A stretch of DNA of 64,000 nt from CAWKKW01 sp963850345 (GTDB lineage Bacteria > Acidobacteriota > Terriglobia > Terriglobales > Acidobacteriaceae): NCBI GenBank assembly GCA_963850345.1, contig CAWKKW010000002.1, positions 248,001 through 312,000 on the forward strand, read 5' to 3'. How positions within the stretch are numbered: position 1 is the first letter of the stretch; each line of letters begins with the position of its first letter. Position numbers and translations under genes: made by a program. Shown in pieces: positions 16,571 to 25,621 of the stretch. The notes under the pieces were generated by a model that did not search any database, was not told the origin of the DNA, and was given only the letters and a program-made list of their open reading frames with translations.

Positions 16571-18547
16571 ATGTCCTTTCCATTTGAAGATCTGGTTGAA
16601 ACTCGCGATGCGAAGCTGTACGACGTGGTGACCCACCAGCCGGGTCCCAAGGGAGCTTTGCCGATTACTGCGGAGATGCTACGCCTGCAGCCTTCAGGCA
16701 ACCTCTTCGGCCTCACACAGGATGTCGGCATGGGCTGGGAACCCAGCAAGCTTGGCGGCCGCGAAATCCTGATCCTGAGCACTCACGGCGGCATTCGTGC
16801 CCCCGACGGAACCCCCATCGCTCTGGGCTACCATACCGGCCACTGGGAAGTGAACCTGCTGGTCGAGGCTGCCGCGAAAGAGCTGAAATCCGCGGGCGCC
16901 GTGCCGTTCGCGGCCTTCTGTACCGATCCCTGCGACGGGCGCACTCAGGGAACCACCGGCATGTTTGACAGCCTGCCTTACCGAAATGATGCCGCGACGG
17001 TTTTCCGCAGGCTCATCCGGTCGTTGCCTACCAGGAGCGGTCTGATCGGAGTGGCCACCTGCGATAAAGGACTGCCGGCGATGATGATGGCGTTAGCCTC
17101 GTCTCACGACCTGCCCGCGGTTCTCATTCCTGGCGGAGTCACGCTGATGCCTTCTGATGGCGAAGATGCGGGTCGCGTTCAGAGCATTGGCGCTCGTTTT
17201 TCGCACGGCCTCATCAGTTTGCAAGAAGCGGCGGACATGGGGTGCCGTGCCTGCGGTTCGCCCGGCGGCGGCTGCCAGTTCATGGGCACTGCCGCGACCT
17301 CGCAAGTAGTCGCGGAGGCCCTCGGCATGGCCTTGCCCCACTCTGCCTTGTCTCCCTCGGGGCATCCGGTGTGGCTCGACATGGCTACTCGTTCTGCACG
17401 CGCCGTTTGCGAACTCGAGCGTGAGAACTTGCGCATGCGAGATATCTTGACCGATGCCTCGATCAAAAATGCGATGGCTGTTCATGCCGCGTTCGGAGGC
17501 TCCACAAACCTGATCCTGCATCTCGCCGCCGTGGCACACGCCGCCGGACTACGGCGACCGACCGTGACAGATTGGACCGAGATCAACCGTAGGATCCCGC
17601 GGCTGGTCGATGCCTTACCCAATGGTCCTCACAACTATCCAACGGTCGAGGTGTTCCTGGCGGGCGCAGTGCCAGAGGTTATGCTGCATCTCGACGCGAT
17701 GGGCGCCCTCGACACCAGCGTACTTACGGTATCGGGAAAGCCATTGGCCGACGTGCTGCATTGGTGGAAACACTCTGAACGCCGTGCTGCCTTACAGGAG
17801 GTTCTCCGTACGAGGAACGGGGTTCAGCCTGACGATATCATTGCCGGTCCGGACGAAGCACGGCAGAGAGGATTCACGCCAACCGTGTGTTTTCCGGTCG
17901 GAAATCTCGCACCTGAGGGTGCGGTAGTGAAGTGTACCGCCATTGATCCATCGGTGGTGGATCAGGACGGCATCTATCGCAAGACTGGACCGGCTCGTGT
18001 CTTTCTAACCGAGGTCGCTGCGATCGCCGCAATCAAAGCAGGCGAGATCAAGGCCGGAGACATTGTCGTTCTTATCTGCCGCGGACCTCTGGGTGCGGGC
18101 ATGGAAGAGACCTACCAACTCACCTCAGCCCTTAAACACCTCGACTTTGGCAAACAGGTAGCTCTAATTACGGATGCCCGCTTCAGCGGTGTCTCTACTG
18201 GAGCCTGCATTGGTCACGTCTCACCCGAGGCGCTCGCGGGCGGTCCGATTGGAAAGCTGCGCGACGGAGACATCGTCGAGATCGCGATCGATCGCGTGCG
18301 CCTGGAGGGTAGCGTAAATCTGGTTGGCAGCGACGGTAAGTTCCTGGGAGTTATGCAAGGCACGCAACAATTGAGGGAGCGTTCATCCCGCGCAGACCTG
18401 CGAGCGGACGCGAATTTGCCGGATGATACGCGGCTCTGGGCCGCCTTGCAGGATGCGAGTGGAGGCAGTTGGGGCGGTGCCGTTTATGACGTGGATCGGA
18501 TTCTTGAGGTGCTCGCAGCAGGGAAGCAGGCGCTCGGCAAATCGTGA
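16571..18547 (+). CDS. D-xylonate dehydratase, YjhG/YagF type (IlvD/Edd family)
   Basis: 658 aa from ATG 16571 (GAGGAG close upstream). Near-complete motif agreement with E. coli YjhG/YagF: DPCDGRTQGTTGMFDSLPYRNDA, VATCDKGLPAMMMALA, GSPGGGCQFMGTAATSQVVAE, FGGSTNLILH, FPVGNLAPEGAVVKCTAIDP, ALITDARFSGVSTGACIGHV. The three Fe-S cluster cysteines expected in the family are in DPCDGRT, TCDKG and GGGCQF. It converts a pentonate such as D-xylonate to the 2-keto-3-deoxy acid. It is divergent from the FAH-family gene with a 172-bp shared promoter region. No pentose dehydrogenase or lactonase is in view. Arabinonate or other sugar acids are alternative substrates. Confidence 0.9.
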   Translation: MSFPFEDLVETRDAKLYDVVTHQPGPKGALPITAEMLRLQPSGNLFGLTQDVGMGWEPSKLGGREILILSTHGGIRAPDGTPIALGYHTGHWEVNLLVEAAAKELKSAGAVPFAAFCTDPCDGRTQGTTGMFDSLPYRNDAATVFRRLIRSLPTRSGLIGVATCDKGLPAMMMALASSHDLPAVLIPGGVTLMPSDGEDAGRVQSIGARFSHGLISLQEAADMGCRACGSPGGGCQFMGTAATSQVVAEALGMALPHSALSPSGHPVWLDMATRSARAVCELERENLRMRDILTDASIKNAMAVHAAFGGSTNLILHLAAVAHAAGLRRPTVTDWTEINRRIPRLVDALPNGPHNYPTVEVFLAGAVPEVMLHLDAMGALDTSVLTVSGKPLADVLHWWKHSERRAALQEVLRTRNGVQPDDIIAGPDEARQRGFTPTVCFPVGNLAPEGAVVKCTAIDPSVVDQDGIYRKTGPARVFLTEVAAIAAIKAGEIKAGDIVVLICRGPLGAGMEETYQLTSALKHLDFGKQVALITDARFSGVSTGACIGHVSPEALAGGPIGKLRDGDIVEIAIDRVRLEGSVNLVGSDGKFLGVMQGTQQLRERSSRADLRADANLPDDTRLWAALQDASGGSWGGAVYDVDRILEVLAAGKQALGKS

Positions 18548-18676
18548 ATGCCCGTCGTCTTAGCGCGAACCGCATCAAGGTTTCACCTCAGTACTTTCTT
18601 GCAATCCTGTGAGCAGTTGTTCATACTTCGGTCGACTCACCCAGGCCGGTCTGCCGGCTCAAAAGAGGGGCTAAGC

Positions 18677-21538
18677 ATGAACGTCTGGCGATCCGCACCT
18701 TGCATGGTACTCACCGCGCTTCTCGCAAATGCGCAGGGCACGCACACCGGCACAGCCACTCACCATTTGCTTTCCCCGGCGAAAACTCAGGAAGCAGCCT
18801 CGCTGCTCGCATGCGGAAAAATGGTTCGTGAAGATCTCAACGCACTCCGGATTCCGGATACCCGGGCGACCCGTTTTCAAGGGAAAGTTTCGGAGGCAGC
18901 CGCGCTGTGTCGCGGCGGGCAAAGAGCCCTGCAGTTCCGCGGAACTCCATGGGTAGATTGGAGCAATTATTGGGGCAGCGGCGATACGTCCTCGCTGCCT
19001 GCCGGCTTTCTTAGTCCGAAGCTGGTCGGCGACCGAGGCGTCGCGGGAGCCTTGGTCGACCTTGAGATGCAGCGGGTCGCTCTCATCAAGTTCAACCTGT
19101 TTGATAACTCGGGAACCTATCGAGAATTTATGCAGGGACGCGGTGATACCGCAGGATCCGCCATTAAAACCTGGCCGGAGATGAGGCTGAGTGCAAATCA
19201 TCCTGCCTATCAGAAGGTGGGCGGCGATGGCCCGCAAACATGCACCGGAGACCTGATTCGCTGGCGGACGCAGGATGGCATCTGCAACGATATTCTCAAT
19301 CCTGCCATGGGTTCAAACGGCACGCTCTTTGCGCGAAACGTGGAGTTTGAGGCCAGCTTTCCCGACGAGGGATTCACCGAGCTCACACGCAATCGGCACG
19401 GCGGCCGCCTCTCGCTCTTGCAGCCCGATCCCCAGGTGATCAGCAGAAAGCTATTTACCCGTGTCCAGTCGAATGCTGATAACTGCCAATTAGGCAATGG
19501 CCTGCCCAATGATTCCGCTGACGCGAATTGCGACTACAAGAAAGCGCCCTTCTTCAACGTTTTGGCGGCTTACTGGATTCAGTTCATGACACATGACTGG
19601 TTCTCGCACCTGGAAGAAGGACACAACGACGTGCAGTACATGAAAGTTGGCTGCGAGTCGAAGCTAGTCGATGGTAAGCCGCAGCCTCTTACGCCGAGCG
19701 AAGTTCAGCAACTCGGCTGCAGACCCGACGACCAGATCGACAAAGGCTACGTCGCGGATGCTTCCAGGCCCGGCACATTCGAGACGGGCGGTCACACCTA
19801 TCTGGAGCGCGCTCCTCGAACCATGAAGAACACCAACACGGCGTGGTGGGACGCCTCACAGATCTATGGCTTCGACGACCGATCTGCCCTTCGAGTGAAG
19901 CGCGATCCCGCCGACAGGGCAAAGCTTCTCATGATCTCAACCGACCCTGGCGACCCACGAGGATACCTGCCCGTATTTGAAGCCGGTGATCCTATCAATC
20001 CCGAGTGGACTGGTCAGGAGGCTACAGCGTTTCCGGATAACTGGACCGTCGGACTTAGCTTTCTACATAACGTCTTTGCCCGCGAACACAATTCCTTTGT
20101 GGCCGAGTTTCGGCGGACGAGTGCGCGAACACCCTTCGCGGATTGCGGACTGCGGGATCCTGCCCGCCCGCACCATGTCATTCGCTACAAAGATGTAAGT
20201 CCTGACGAGTTATTTCAGGTAGCTCGGCTTGTGGTGGCTGCGGAGATTGCCAAAATTCATACCATCGAGTGGACACCGCAACTGCTCTACAACGAGCCGC
20301 TCTATCTTGGGATGAACGGAAATTGGAACGGACTACTGGGGCAGAATGGCGGCGCGCTTTCCAAAGCTCTGAATAACATCGTCGTCACTAACTTTGGTAA
20401 GTCGAAAGACGCGGCCGCGTCGTCGAAGTGGTACTCGGTTTTCGCTTCCGGTCCTGGGATCTTCGGCCTCGGCAGCAAAGTTCCGGGCTATGACATTACC
20501 AATCCGAAATACACCAATGGCGGTGTAAACCACTTCGGATCGCCGTTCAATTTTCCTGAGGAATTTGTCTCTGTCTACCGTCTGCATCCGCTCATGCCGG
20601 ACCTTCTCGAGTACAGAGAATTGGATAAGGACCCGAACAGGATCGCAAAAAAGATTCCGATCGTCGAGACATTTCAGGGCAAGACGACACCGTTCACTCA
20701 CACCATGGGCTTATCGAATTGGGGCTTGAGCCTTGGTCGGCAGCGGCTTGGTCTGCTCACCCTTCACAACTCTCCTCTTTTCCTTCAGAACTTGAAGATG
20801 GGCCGATTGAACAGCAAGACCCAACAGATCGACGTGCTTTCCTTGGACATCATTCGCGATCGTGAGCATGGAGTGCCGCGTTTCAATGAGTTTCGGCGTC
20901 AATACGGATTGCGTCAGATGTCCAGCTTCGACGATTTCCTTGACACTTCTCTTGCCGCCGACTCGCCGAGCCGACGTGAGCAGCAAGAGATGGTGGAAAC
21001 CTTACGCGAGGTTTATGGGCAACATGTCTGTGATTCTTCCAAGGTCATCACCGATGCTCAGGTAAACCAGGACGGCAGTCCAATCAACGACTGTCTCGGG
21101 CACCCAAATGCCAGCGTGATAGACAACGTGGAAGATGTCGATACTGCGGTTGGCTACTTGGCCGAGTCGACACGCCCGCACGGCTTCGCGATCTCTGAGA
21201 CTCAATTCGTGGTGTTCATCCTGAATGCGTCGAGAAGACTCTTCAGCGACCGGTTTTTCACGTCATCTTTCCGGCCGGAGTTTTACACCACACTCGGCGT
21301 CGATTGGGTCAACCACAACGGGCCTGGACCCGTGCAAATGGAAATGGGAGCACCAAACGGGCACATACAGCCAGTGTCGCCTTTGAAGCGGGTGTTGCTG
21401 CGAAACGTTCCCGAACTGCAACCGGAGCTAGAGCACGTGGTGAACGCCTTTGATCCATGGGCGCGCGACCGCGGCGCATACTACGACATTGCCTGGAAAC
21501 CACGGCACGGAGCAGAGTCCGACCCGTCCTTCCAGTGA
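18677..21538 (+). CDS. Secreted animal-type (COX/alpha-dioxygenase-like) haem peroxidase
   Basis: 953 aa from ATG 18677, which has GAGGGG 7 bp upstream and starts a signal peptide (MNVWRSAPCMVLTALLANAQ). The distal-haem stretch QFMTHDWFSH is at about 300-310, AREHNSF at about 465, IHTIEWTPQLL at about 530, and the proximal-His stretch FVSVYRLHPLMPD at about 630-640. The last resembles prostaglandin synthase and fungal fatty-acid dioxygenases more than myeloperoxidase. It probably oxidises lipids or phenols in the periplasm or outside (inference). The C-terminus (ASRRLFSDRFFTSSFRPEFYT) is typical of bacterial members. It is alone, 129 bp after the dehydratase gene. Confidence 0.85.
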   Translation: MNVWRSAPCMVLTALLANAQGTHTGTATHHLLSPAKTQEAASLLACGKMVREDLNALRIPDTRATRFQGKVSEAAALCRGGQRALQFRGTPWVDWSNYWGSGDTSSLPAGFLSPKLVGDRGVAGALVDLEMQRVALIKFNLFDNSGTYREFMQGRGDTAGSAIKTWPEMRLSANHPAYQKVGGDGPQTCTGDLIRWRTQDGICNDILNPAMGSNGTLFARNVEFEASFPDEGFTELTRNRHGGRLSLLQPDPQVISRKLFTRVQSNADNCQLGNGLPNDSADANCDYKKAPFFNVLAAYWIQFMTHDWFSHLEEGHNDVQYMKVGCESKLVDGKPQPLTPSEVQQLGCRPDDQIDKGYVADASRPGTFETGGHTYLERAPRTMKNTNTAWWDASQIYGFDDRSALRVKRDPADRAKLLMISTDPGDPRGYLPVFEAGDPINPEWTGQEATAFPDNWTVGLSFLHNVFAREHNSFVAEFRRTSARTPFADCGLRDPARPHHVIRYKDVSPDELFQVARLVVAAEIAKIHTIEWTPQLLYNEPLYLGMNGNWNGLLGQNGGALSKALNNIVVTNFGKSKDAAASSKWYSVFASGPGIFGLGSKVPGYDITNPKYTNGGVNHFGSPFNFPEEFVSVYRLHPLMPDLLEYRELDKDPNRIAKKIPIVETFQGKTTPFTHTMGLSNWGLSLGRQRLGLLTLHNSPLFLQNLKMGRLNSKTQQIDVLSLDIIRDREHGVPRFNEFRRQYGLRQMSSFDDFLDTSLAADSPSRREQQEMVETLREVYGQHVCDSSKVITDAQVNQDGSPINDCLGHPNASVIDNVEDVDTAVGYLAESTRPHGFAISETQFVVFILNASRRLFSDRFFTSSFRPEFYTTLGVDWVNHNGPGPVQMEMGAPNGHIQPVSPLKRVLLRNVPELQPELEHVVNAFDPWARDRGAYYDIAWKPRHGAESDPSFQ

Positions 21539-21741
21539 AGAGCTTCCGCCGCCCTCACCCGGGATGTTCCCGCCTCAGATGGTCTGCTTCGCGCATAAGG
21601 TTTATGCCGCCTCTAGCAATTCGCATCGCCGTAAGCGCCTGATCAAAACCGGTTGAGGCTCGTCCTGTCCTTGCCAACTCAGGGGCATGATTTTTTAGCG
21701 GCCCGGAGGTAGACTGAAGAGCAAGAGAGGTTGTCCCCAGC

Positions 21742-23067
21742 ATGGCCGTGAGTAGCTACGTTGAACGGGTTGTTAACCTGACCGAACCCGCGGAAAATCA
21801 CATCTATAACATGAGCGAAGAAGAAGCCAGCGCGCTCCTTTTTGGGGACAAGGCCGAGGCCGTTGCTAGGATCCAGGGATCGTTCACGCTCCTGGCGCAG
21901 TCGGGTAAGGCGGTAAGGATGGCGCGCTCTCTTGACCGGCCCATGCGCTATTTTCTGGCGAAGCATCATGATGGCCCGGTTCTGGTGGTTGCGCCGCGCA
22001 TCGACACAATCTTCGAATGGTTGAAGTCCGAGGGATTAGACGCGCAGTTTCATCCGAGTTACACGCGCATGGTGCCGGCCCACTATGTGGCCGAGATACA
22101 ACTTATCGGTTGCCCTGATCCGGACCCTGTCTATACGCGTTTTTTTACGCCGGTCAGTGCTGCATTGCCGCCCGATCTCGACAAGATAGGCCACGCATAT
22201 ATCTCTGCACTGGCAGAGGAGATTTCGCTCTGGCTTCAGGCCATTCCTCCACGCGAGCCAGTCGGCGTCTGCTTCTCAGGGGGCGTAGATAGTGGCAGCG
22301 TCTTCCTCACCACGTATCACGTCATGCAGAGACTCGGGATGGATCTCACCCGACTCAAGGCGTTTACGCTTGACCTCGGCGACGGTCCAGATCTTTCGCA
22401 GGCGATCGGATTTCTTCAAGAATTAGGGCTGTCTCTTTTTCTCGAACCTGTGGAGGCAAGTGCAGCCCAACTCGACGCCCGTAAGACGATTCGCATAACT
22501 GAGGACTACAAACCTCTCGATGTTCAGTCTGCGACCATGGCTTTGGCGCTCTGCGAGGGCATTCGCAATCGCTATCCCGATTGGCGCTACCTCATTGACG
22601 GCGACGGGGGTGACGAGAACCTGAAAGACTACCCCATCGAGGAAAACTCCGAGCTCACCATTCGCAGCGTTATCAACAATCAGCTCCTCTATCAGGAGGG
22701 GTGGGGTGTCGGGAAGATCAAGCATTCGCTGACATACAGTGGCGGGCTAAGCCGCTCGTATACTCGCACCTATGCACCCGCGCACCACTTTGGATTCAAG
22801 GGCTTCAGCCCCTTCACTCGGCCAAGCGTCGTAGCCGTATCCGAAGCCATTCCGTTCATTGATCTTACGAAGTATGACGTTGACCGTTTGTACGAATTGA
22901 AAGGTGAGATAGTGTCTCGCGGAGTAGCTTCGCTCACCGGATTCAACATGCCCACTTATCCTAAGAGACGGTTTCAACATGGCGCACTCTCTGAATCAAG
23001 TCTGACGCAACGCCTCCCCTATCGAGAATCGGAGTATCGCAAACAGTTCCTGTCGTTATACCAGTGA
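21742..23067 (+). CDS. Asparagine-synthase-like ATP-dependent amide ligase lacking the glutaminase Cys
   Basis: 441 aa. Residues about 1-150 resemble a degenerate class II amidotransferase domain (RIQGSFTLLAQ, ARSLDRPMRYFLAK, GPVLVVAPRID, FHPSYTRMVPAH). The protein starts MAVSS, so there is no Cys at position 2. The synthetase half has the PP-loop SGGVDSG (179-185) and GDGGDE (287-292). Loss of the glutaminase Cys is also seen in beta-lactam and carbapenam synthetases, which adenylate a carboxylate and form an amide without glutamine. The product here is unknown. First of three plus-strand genes, with a GTGA overlap to the radical SAM gene. Confidence 0.8.
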   Translation: MAVSSYVERVVNLTEPAENHIYNMSEEEASALLFGDKAEAVARIQGSFTLLAQSGKAVRMARSLDRPMRYFLAKHHDGPVLVVAPRIDTIFEWLKSEGLDAQFHPSYTRMVPAHYVAEIQLIGCPDPDPVYTRFFTPVSAALPPDLDKIGHAYISALAEEISLWLQAIPPREPVGVCFSGGVDSGSVFLTTYHVMQRLGMDLTRLKAFTLDLGDGPDLSQAIGFLQELGLSLFLEPVEASAAQLDARKTIRITEDYKPLDVQSATMALALCEGIRNRYPDWRYLIDGDGGDENLKDYPIEENSELTIRSVINNQLLYQEGWGVGKIKHSLTYSGGLSRSYTRTYAPAHHFGFKGFSPFTRPSVVAVSEAIPFIDLTKYDVDRLYELKGEIVSRGVASLTGFNMPTYPKRRFQHGALSESSLTQRLPYRESEYRKQFLSLYQ

Positions 23068-24035
23068 TCCATTCAGACCTACAGGTTTATCCAAGTTCGG
23101 CGGCTGATCGCGATCGATGGATCATTGCGCGCAGAACTTCGTCGAACAAACTTGATCCCCTGGAGCCGTACGCCTTTTTCCTCGAAGACGAACGGACCGC
23201 CATGGGGGAAATCGTTCCCGTTGCCACGGTATTTCTCACCAATCGCGAGTGCCCCTGGCGCTGTTTGATGTGCGATCTCTGGAAGAACACGCTCGAACAC
23301 TCCGTTGCGCCTGGCATGATTCCCGCACAGATCGAATATGCATTGCAGCGGCTCGGAGCCGCCCGCCAGATCAAGCTCTATAACAGCGGTAGCTTCTTCG
23401 ACCCAAGAGCTATTCCCATTGAGGACCACCCGACGATCGCCGCCAGGGTGCGCGAATTCGACCGCGTGATCGTGGAGTGTCACCCTAAGCTGGTCGGCGA
23501 CGCGTGCTTCAAATTTCGCGATAGATTGGCGGGAACTCTCGAAGTTGCTATGGGACTAGAGACCGCTCACCCGCAAGTGCTCGAGCGCTTAAATAAGCGC
23601 ATGACCCTGGACGATTTCTCGAGTGCAGCTGCGCGGTTGCGTGCACACGGTATCGGGCTCCGGGTTTTCATACTGGTCAAACCACCTTTCATGCAAGAAG
23701 AAGAGGCGCTCGAATGGGCGTACCGGTCGCTGGATTTTGCCTTTAAATGTGGCGCGACCGCAGCTACTCTGATTCCTACCCGAACAGGGAATGGAGCTAT
23801 GGATCAGTTAGCCCGGATTGGCGAGTTCTCGCCTCCGCAACTTAGGACGGTAGAAGCAGCCGCAGCGTATGGGCTTAGCCTGGGAAAGGGCAGGGTGTTC
23901 GTTGATCTTTGGGAGCCTAGTCTTCAGCCCACTTGTCCTGCTTGCGTGGAGGCTCGCATCGACAGGCTTCGACATCTCAACCTCTCACAGGTTAGTCCCG
24001 CTCCCGTATCCTGTCATGTGTGTGACTCGCGATGA
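23064..24035 (+). CDS. Radical SAM protein with extra C-terminal Cys pairs
   Basis: 323 aa starting at GTG 23064 inside the preceding stop (GTGA). The radical SAM motif CPWRCLMC gives Cys63, Cys67 and Cys70 for the 4Fe-4S cluster. Later stretches AMGLETAHPQVLERLNKRMTLDDF, FILVKPPFMQEEEALEW and LIPTRTGNGAMDQL fit an Elp3/RaSEA-like barrel. The C-terminus carries two CxxC pairs (Cys291/294 and Cys317/320), likely ligating zinc or a second Fe-S cluster. It resembles the archaeosine-pathway radical SAM protein RaSEA in layout, but no tRNA-modification partner is present. Reaction unknown; translational coupling points to a shared pathway with its neighbours. Confidence 0.8.
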   Translation: MIHSDLQVYPSSAADRDRWIIARRTSSNKLDPLEPYAFFLEDERTAMGEIVPVATVFLTNRECPWRCLMCDLWKNTLEHSVAPGMIPAQIEYALQRLGAARQIKLYNSGSFFDPRAIPIEDHPTIAARVREFDRVIVECHPKLVGDACFKFRDRLAGTLEVAMGLETAHPQVLERLNKRMTLDDFSSAAARLRAHGIGLRVFILVKPPFMQEEEALEWAYRSLDFAFKCGATAATLIPTRTGNGAMDQLARIGEFSPPQLRTVEAAAAYGLSLGKGRVFVDLWEPSLQPTCPACVEARIDRLRHLNLSQVSPAPVSCHVCDSR

Positions 24036-25621
24036 CTAAGTCCTATGACATCGTAGTTGTAGGTTCCGGGTTCGCGGGATCTCTGATGGCCATGATTGCG
24101 CGGCGGCTCGGGCGATCTGTCGCTCTCATCGAGAGGGGATCTCATCCGAGAGTGGTAATCGGTGAATCCTCTACACCTCTGACCAATCTGTTACTTGAAG
24201 AACTCACGGGGCGCTATGATCTTCCTAACTTGCGGCCTCTCTGTAAGTGGGGGACTTGGCAGGCGTCTCACCCGGAGATCGCTTGCGGGTTGAAGCGCGG
24301 CTTCACCTTCTACCATCATCATCTCGGCGAACATGCATCGTCCCTGGACGATCGCAGCAAGCAATTGCTGGTCGCGGCGAGTCCACACGACTCAATTGCA
24401 GACACTCACTGGTACAGGGCAGATTTCGATCATCTGTTCGTTCATGAGGCCGAGGCGCTCGGTGTGGATTACTACGATCACACGCAACTTAAAAACTTCG
24501 GCATCGCGGATCAGGGAGCAGAGCTTAGAGGAAGTCGAGGCGGCAAAAGTATTGAGTTTAGAGCCGCATTCGTCATTGATGCCTCTGGTCCCCGTGGACT
24601 CCTTCACAAGCTGCTTGATCTGCGGGAACTCGATCTTCCACGGTATCCGGGCACACAGGCCCTTTACAGTCACTTTAGCGAAGTTGGCAGGATTGCTGAT
24701 CAAGTTGTGCACGAGGAAGTGCCTCCTTACCCTGTCGATGACGCGGCTGTTCACCACGTCTTCGATGGCGGCTGGATCTGGGTGCTCCAGTTCAATAACG
24801 GGATCACCAGTGCAGGTGTAGCGTGTACGGACGAATTCGCTGTGGAACTTGGGCTGACCGACGGAGAAACGGCCTGGAAGCGCCTTTTGCAGCAGATGCC
24901 AACCTTACAGAAGCAGTTCGAACACGCAAAAGCGCTGCGCCCCTTTACGCACATCCCTCAGCTCTCATTTCGTAGCGCAAGCGTAGTGGGCAAACAGTGG
25001 GCCTTATTGCCCTCGGCCGCCGGATTTGTAGATCCACTGCTTTCTACAGGATTTCCTCTCACACTGCTCGGAGTAAGTCGTCTGGCAGAGATTTTTGGAG
25101 ATAGCTGGGATCGGGAAGATTTTCACCCCCGGCTCTTGGAGTATGAGGCCACTACCTCGGCAGACGTTCTTGCCACTTCTGATCTGATAGCCGCCCTATA
25201 TGCAAGTATGGGGAACTTCGATCTGTTCCGCGCCCTCTCTCTGGTCTACTTTGCAACCGTGAGCTATTCCGAAACAGCTCGCAGATTAGATAGGAGTTAC
25301 TTAGCTGGGTCCTTTCTCCTCCGAGAACACCCGGAGTTTGGACCGGCATCACGCCGCATCGTCGATCAAGTGCTGCGAGGCGTCGCAGCTCGCGATACTC
25401 AAGCGATCGTCGAAGAAATAGAACGAACAATTGCACCAATCGATATCGCCGGGTTGCGACGGAGAGAGCGTCGCAATTGGTTTCCGGTCGAATCGAGTGA
25501 CTTACTCGAGGGGGCACATAAGCTAGGTGTCAGCCAAGACGAAATCGAGCACCTGCTAGAACGATCTGGATTCTACGCTGCCAGTTCGCTGAAACCGAAT
25601 CTAGTGAGAAGCGTCCCGTAG
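24032..25621 (+). CDS. FAD-dependent oxidoreductase, flavin halogenase-like
   Basis: 529 aa, ATGA overlap with the radical SAM gene. The N-terminal dinucleotide fold has GSGFAG (11-16), followed by the halogenase-like GESSTP. Around residue 247 is GWIWVLQF, corresponding to the GWxWxIP motif of flavin-dependent halogenases but with the Pro missing. A catalytic Lys could be the one in CKWGTW or in GLKRGF. Residues about 330-350 (LPSAAGFVDPLLSTGFPLT) are the conserved flavin-binding end. It could be a halogenase, a monooxygenase or a reductase; the altered motif makes halogenation uncertain. The 3' end overlaps the convergent CRTAC gene by 21 bp. Confidence 0.78.
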   Translation: MTKSYDIVVVGSGFAGSLMAMIARRLGRSVALIERGSHPRVVIGESSTPLTNLLLEELTGRYDLPNLRPLCKWGTWQASHPEIACGLKRGFTFYHHHLGEHASSLDDRSKQLLVAASPHDSIADTHWYRADFDHLFVHEAEALGVDYYDHTQLKNFGIADQGAELRGSRGGKSIEFRAAFVIDASGPRGLLHKLLDLRELDLPRYPGTQALYSHFSEVGRIADQVVHEEVPPYPVDDAAVHHVFDGGWIWVLQFNNGITSAGVACTDEFAVELGLTDGETAWKRLLQQMPTLQKQFEHAKALRPFTHIPQLSFRSASVVGKQWALLPSAAGFVDPLLSTGFPLTLLGVSRLAEIFGDSWDREDFHPRLLEYEATTSADVLATSDLIAALYASMGNFDLFRALSLVYFATVSYSETARRLDRSYLAGSFLLREHPEFGPASRRIVDQVLRGVAARDTQAIVEEIERTIAPIDIAGLRRRERRNWFPVESSDLLEGAHKLGVSQDEIEHLLERSGFYAASSLKPNLVRSVP

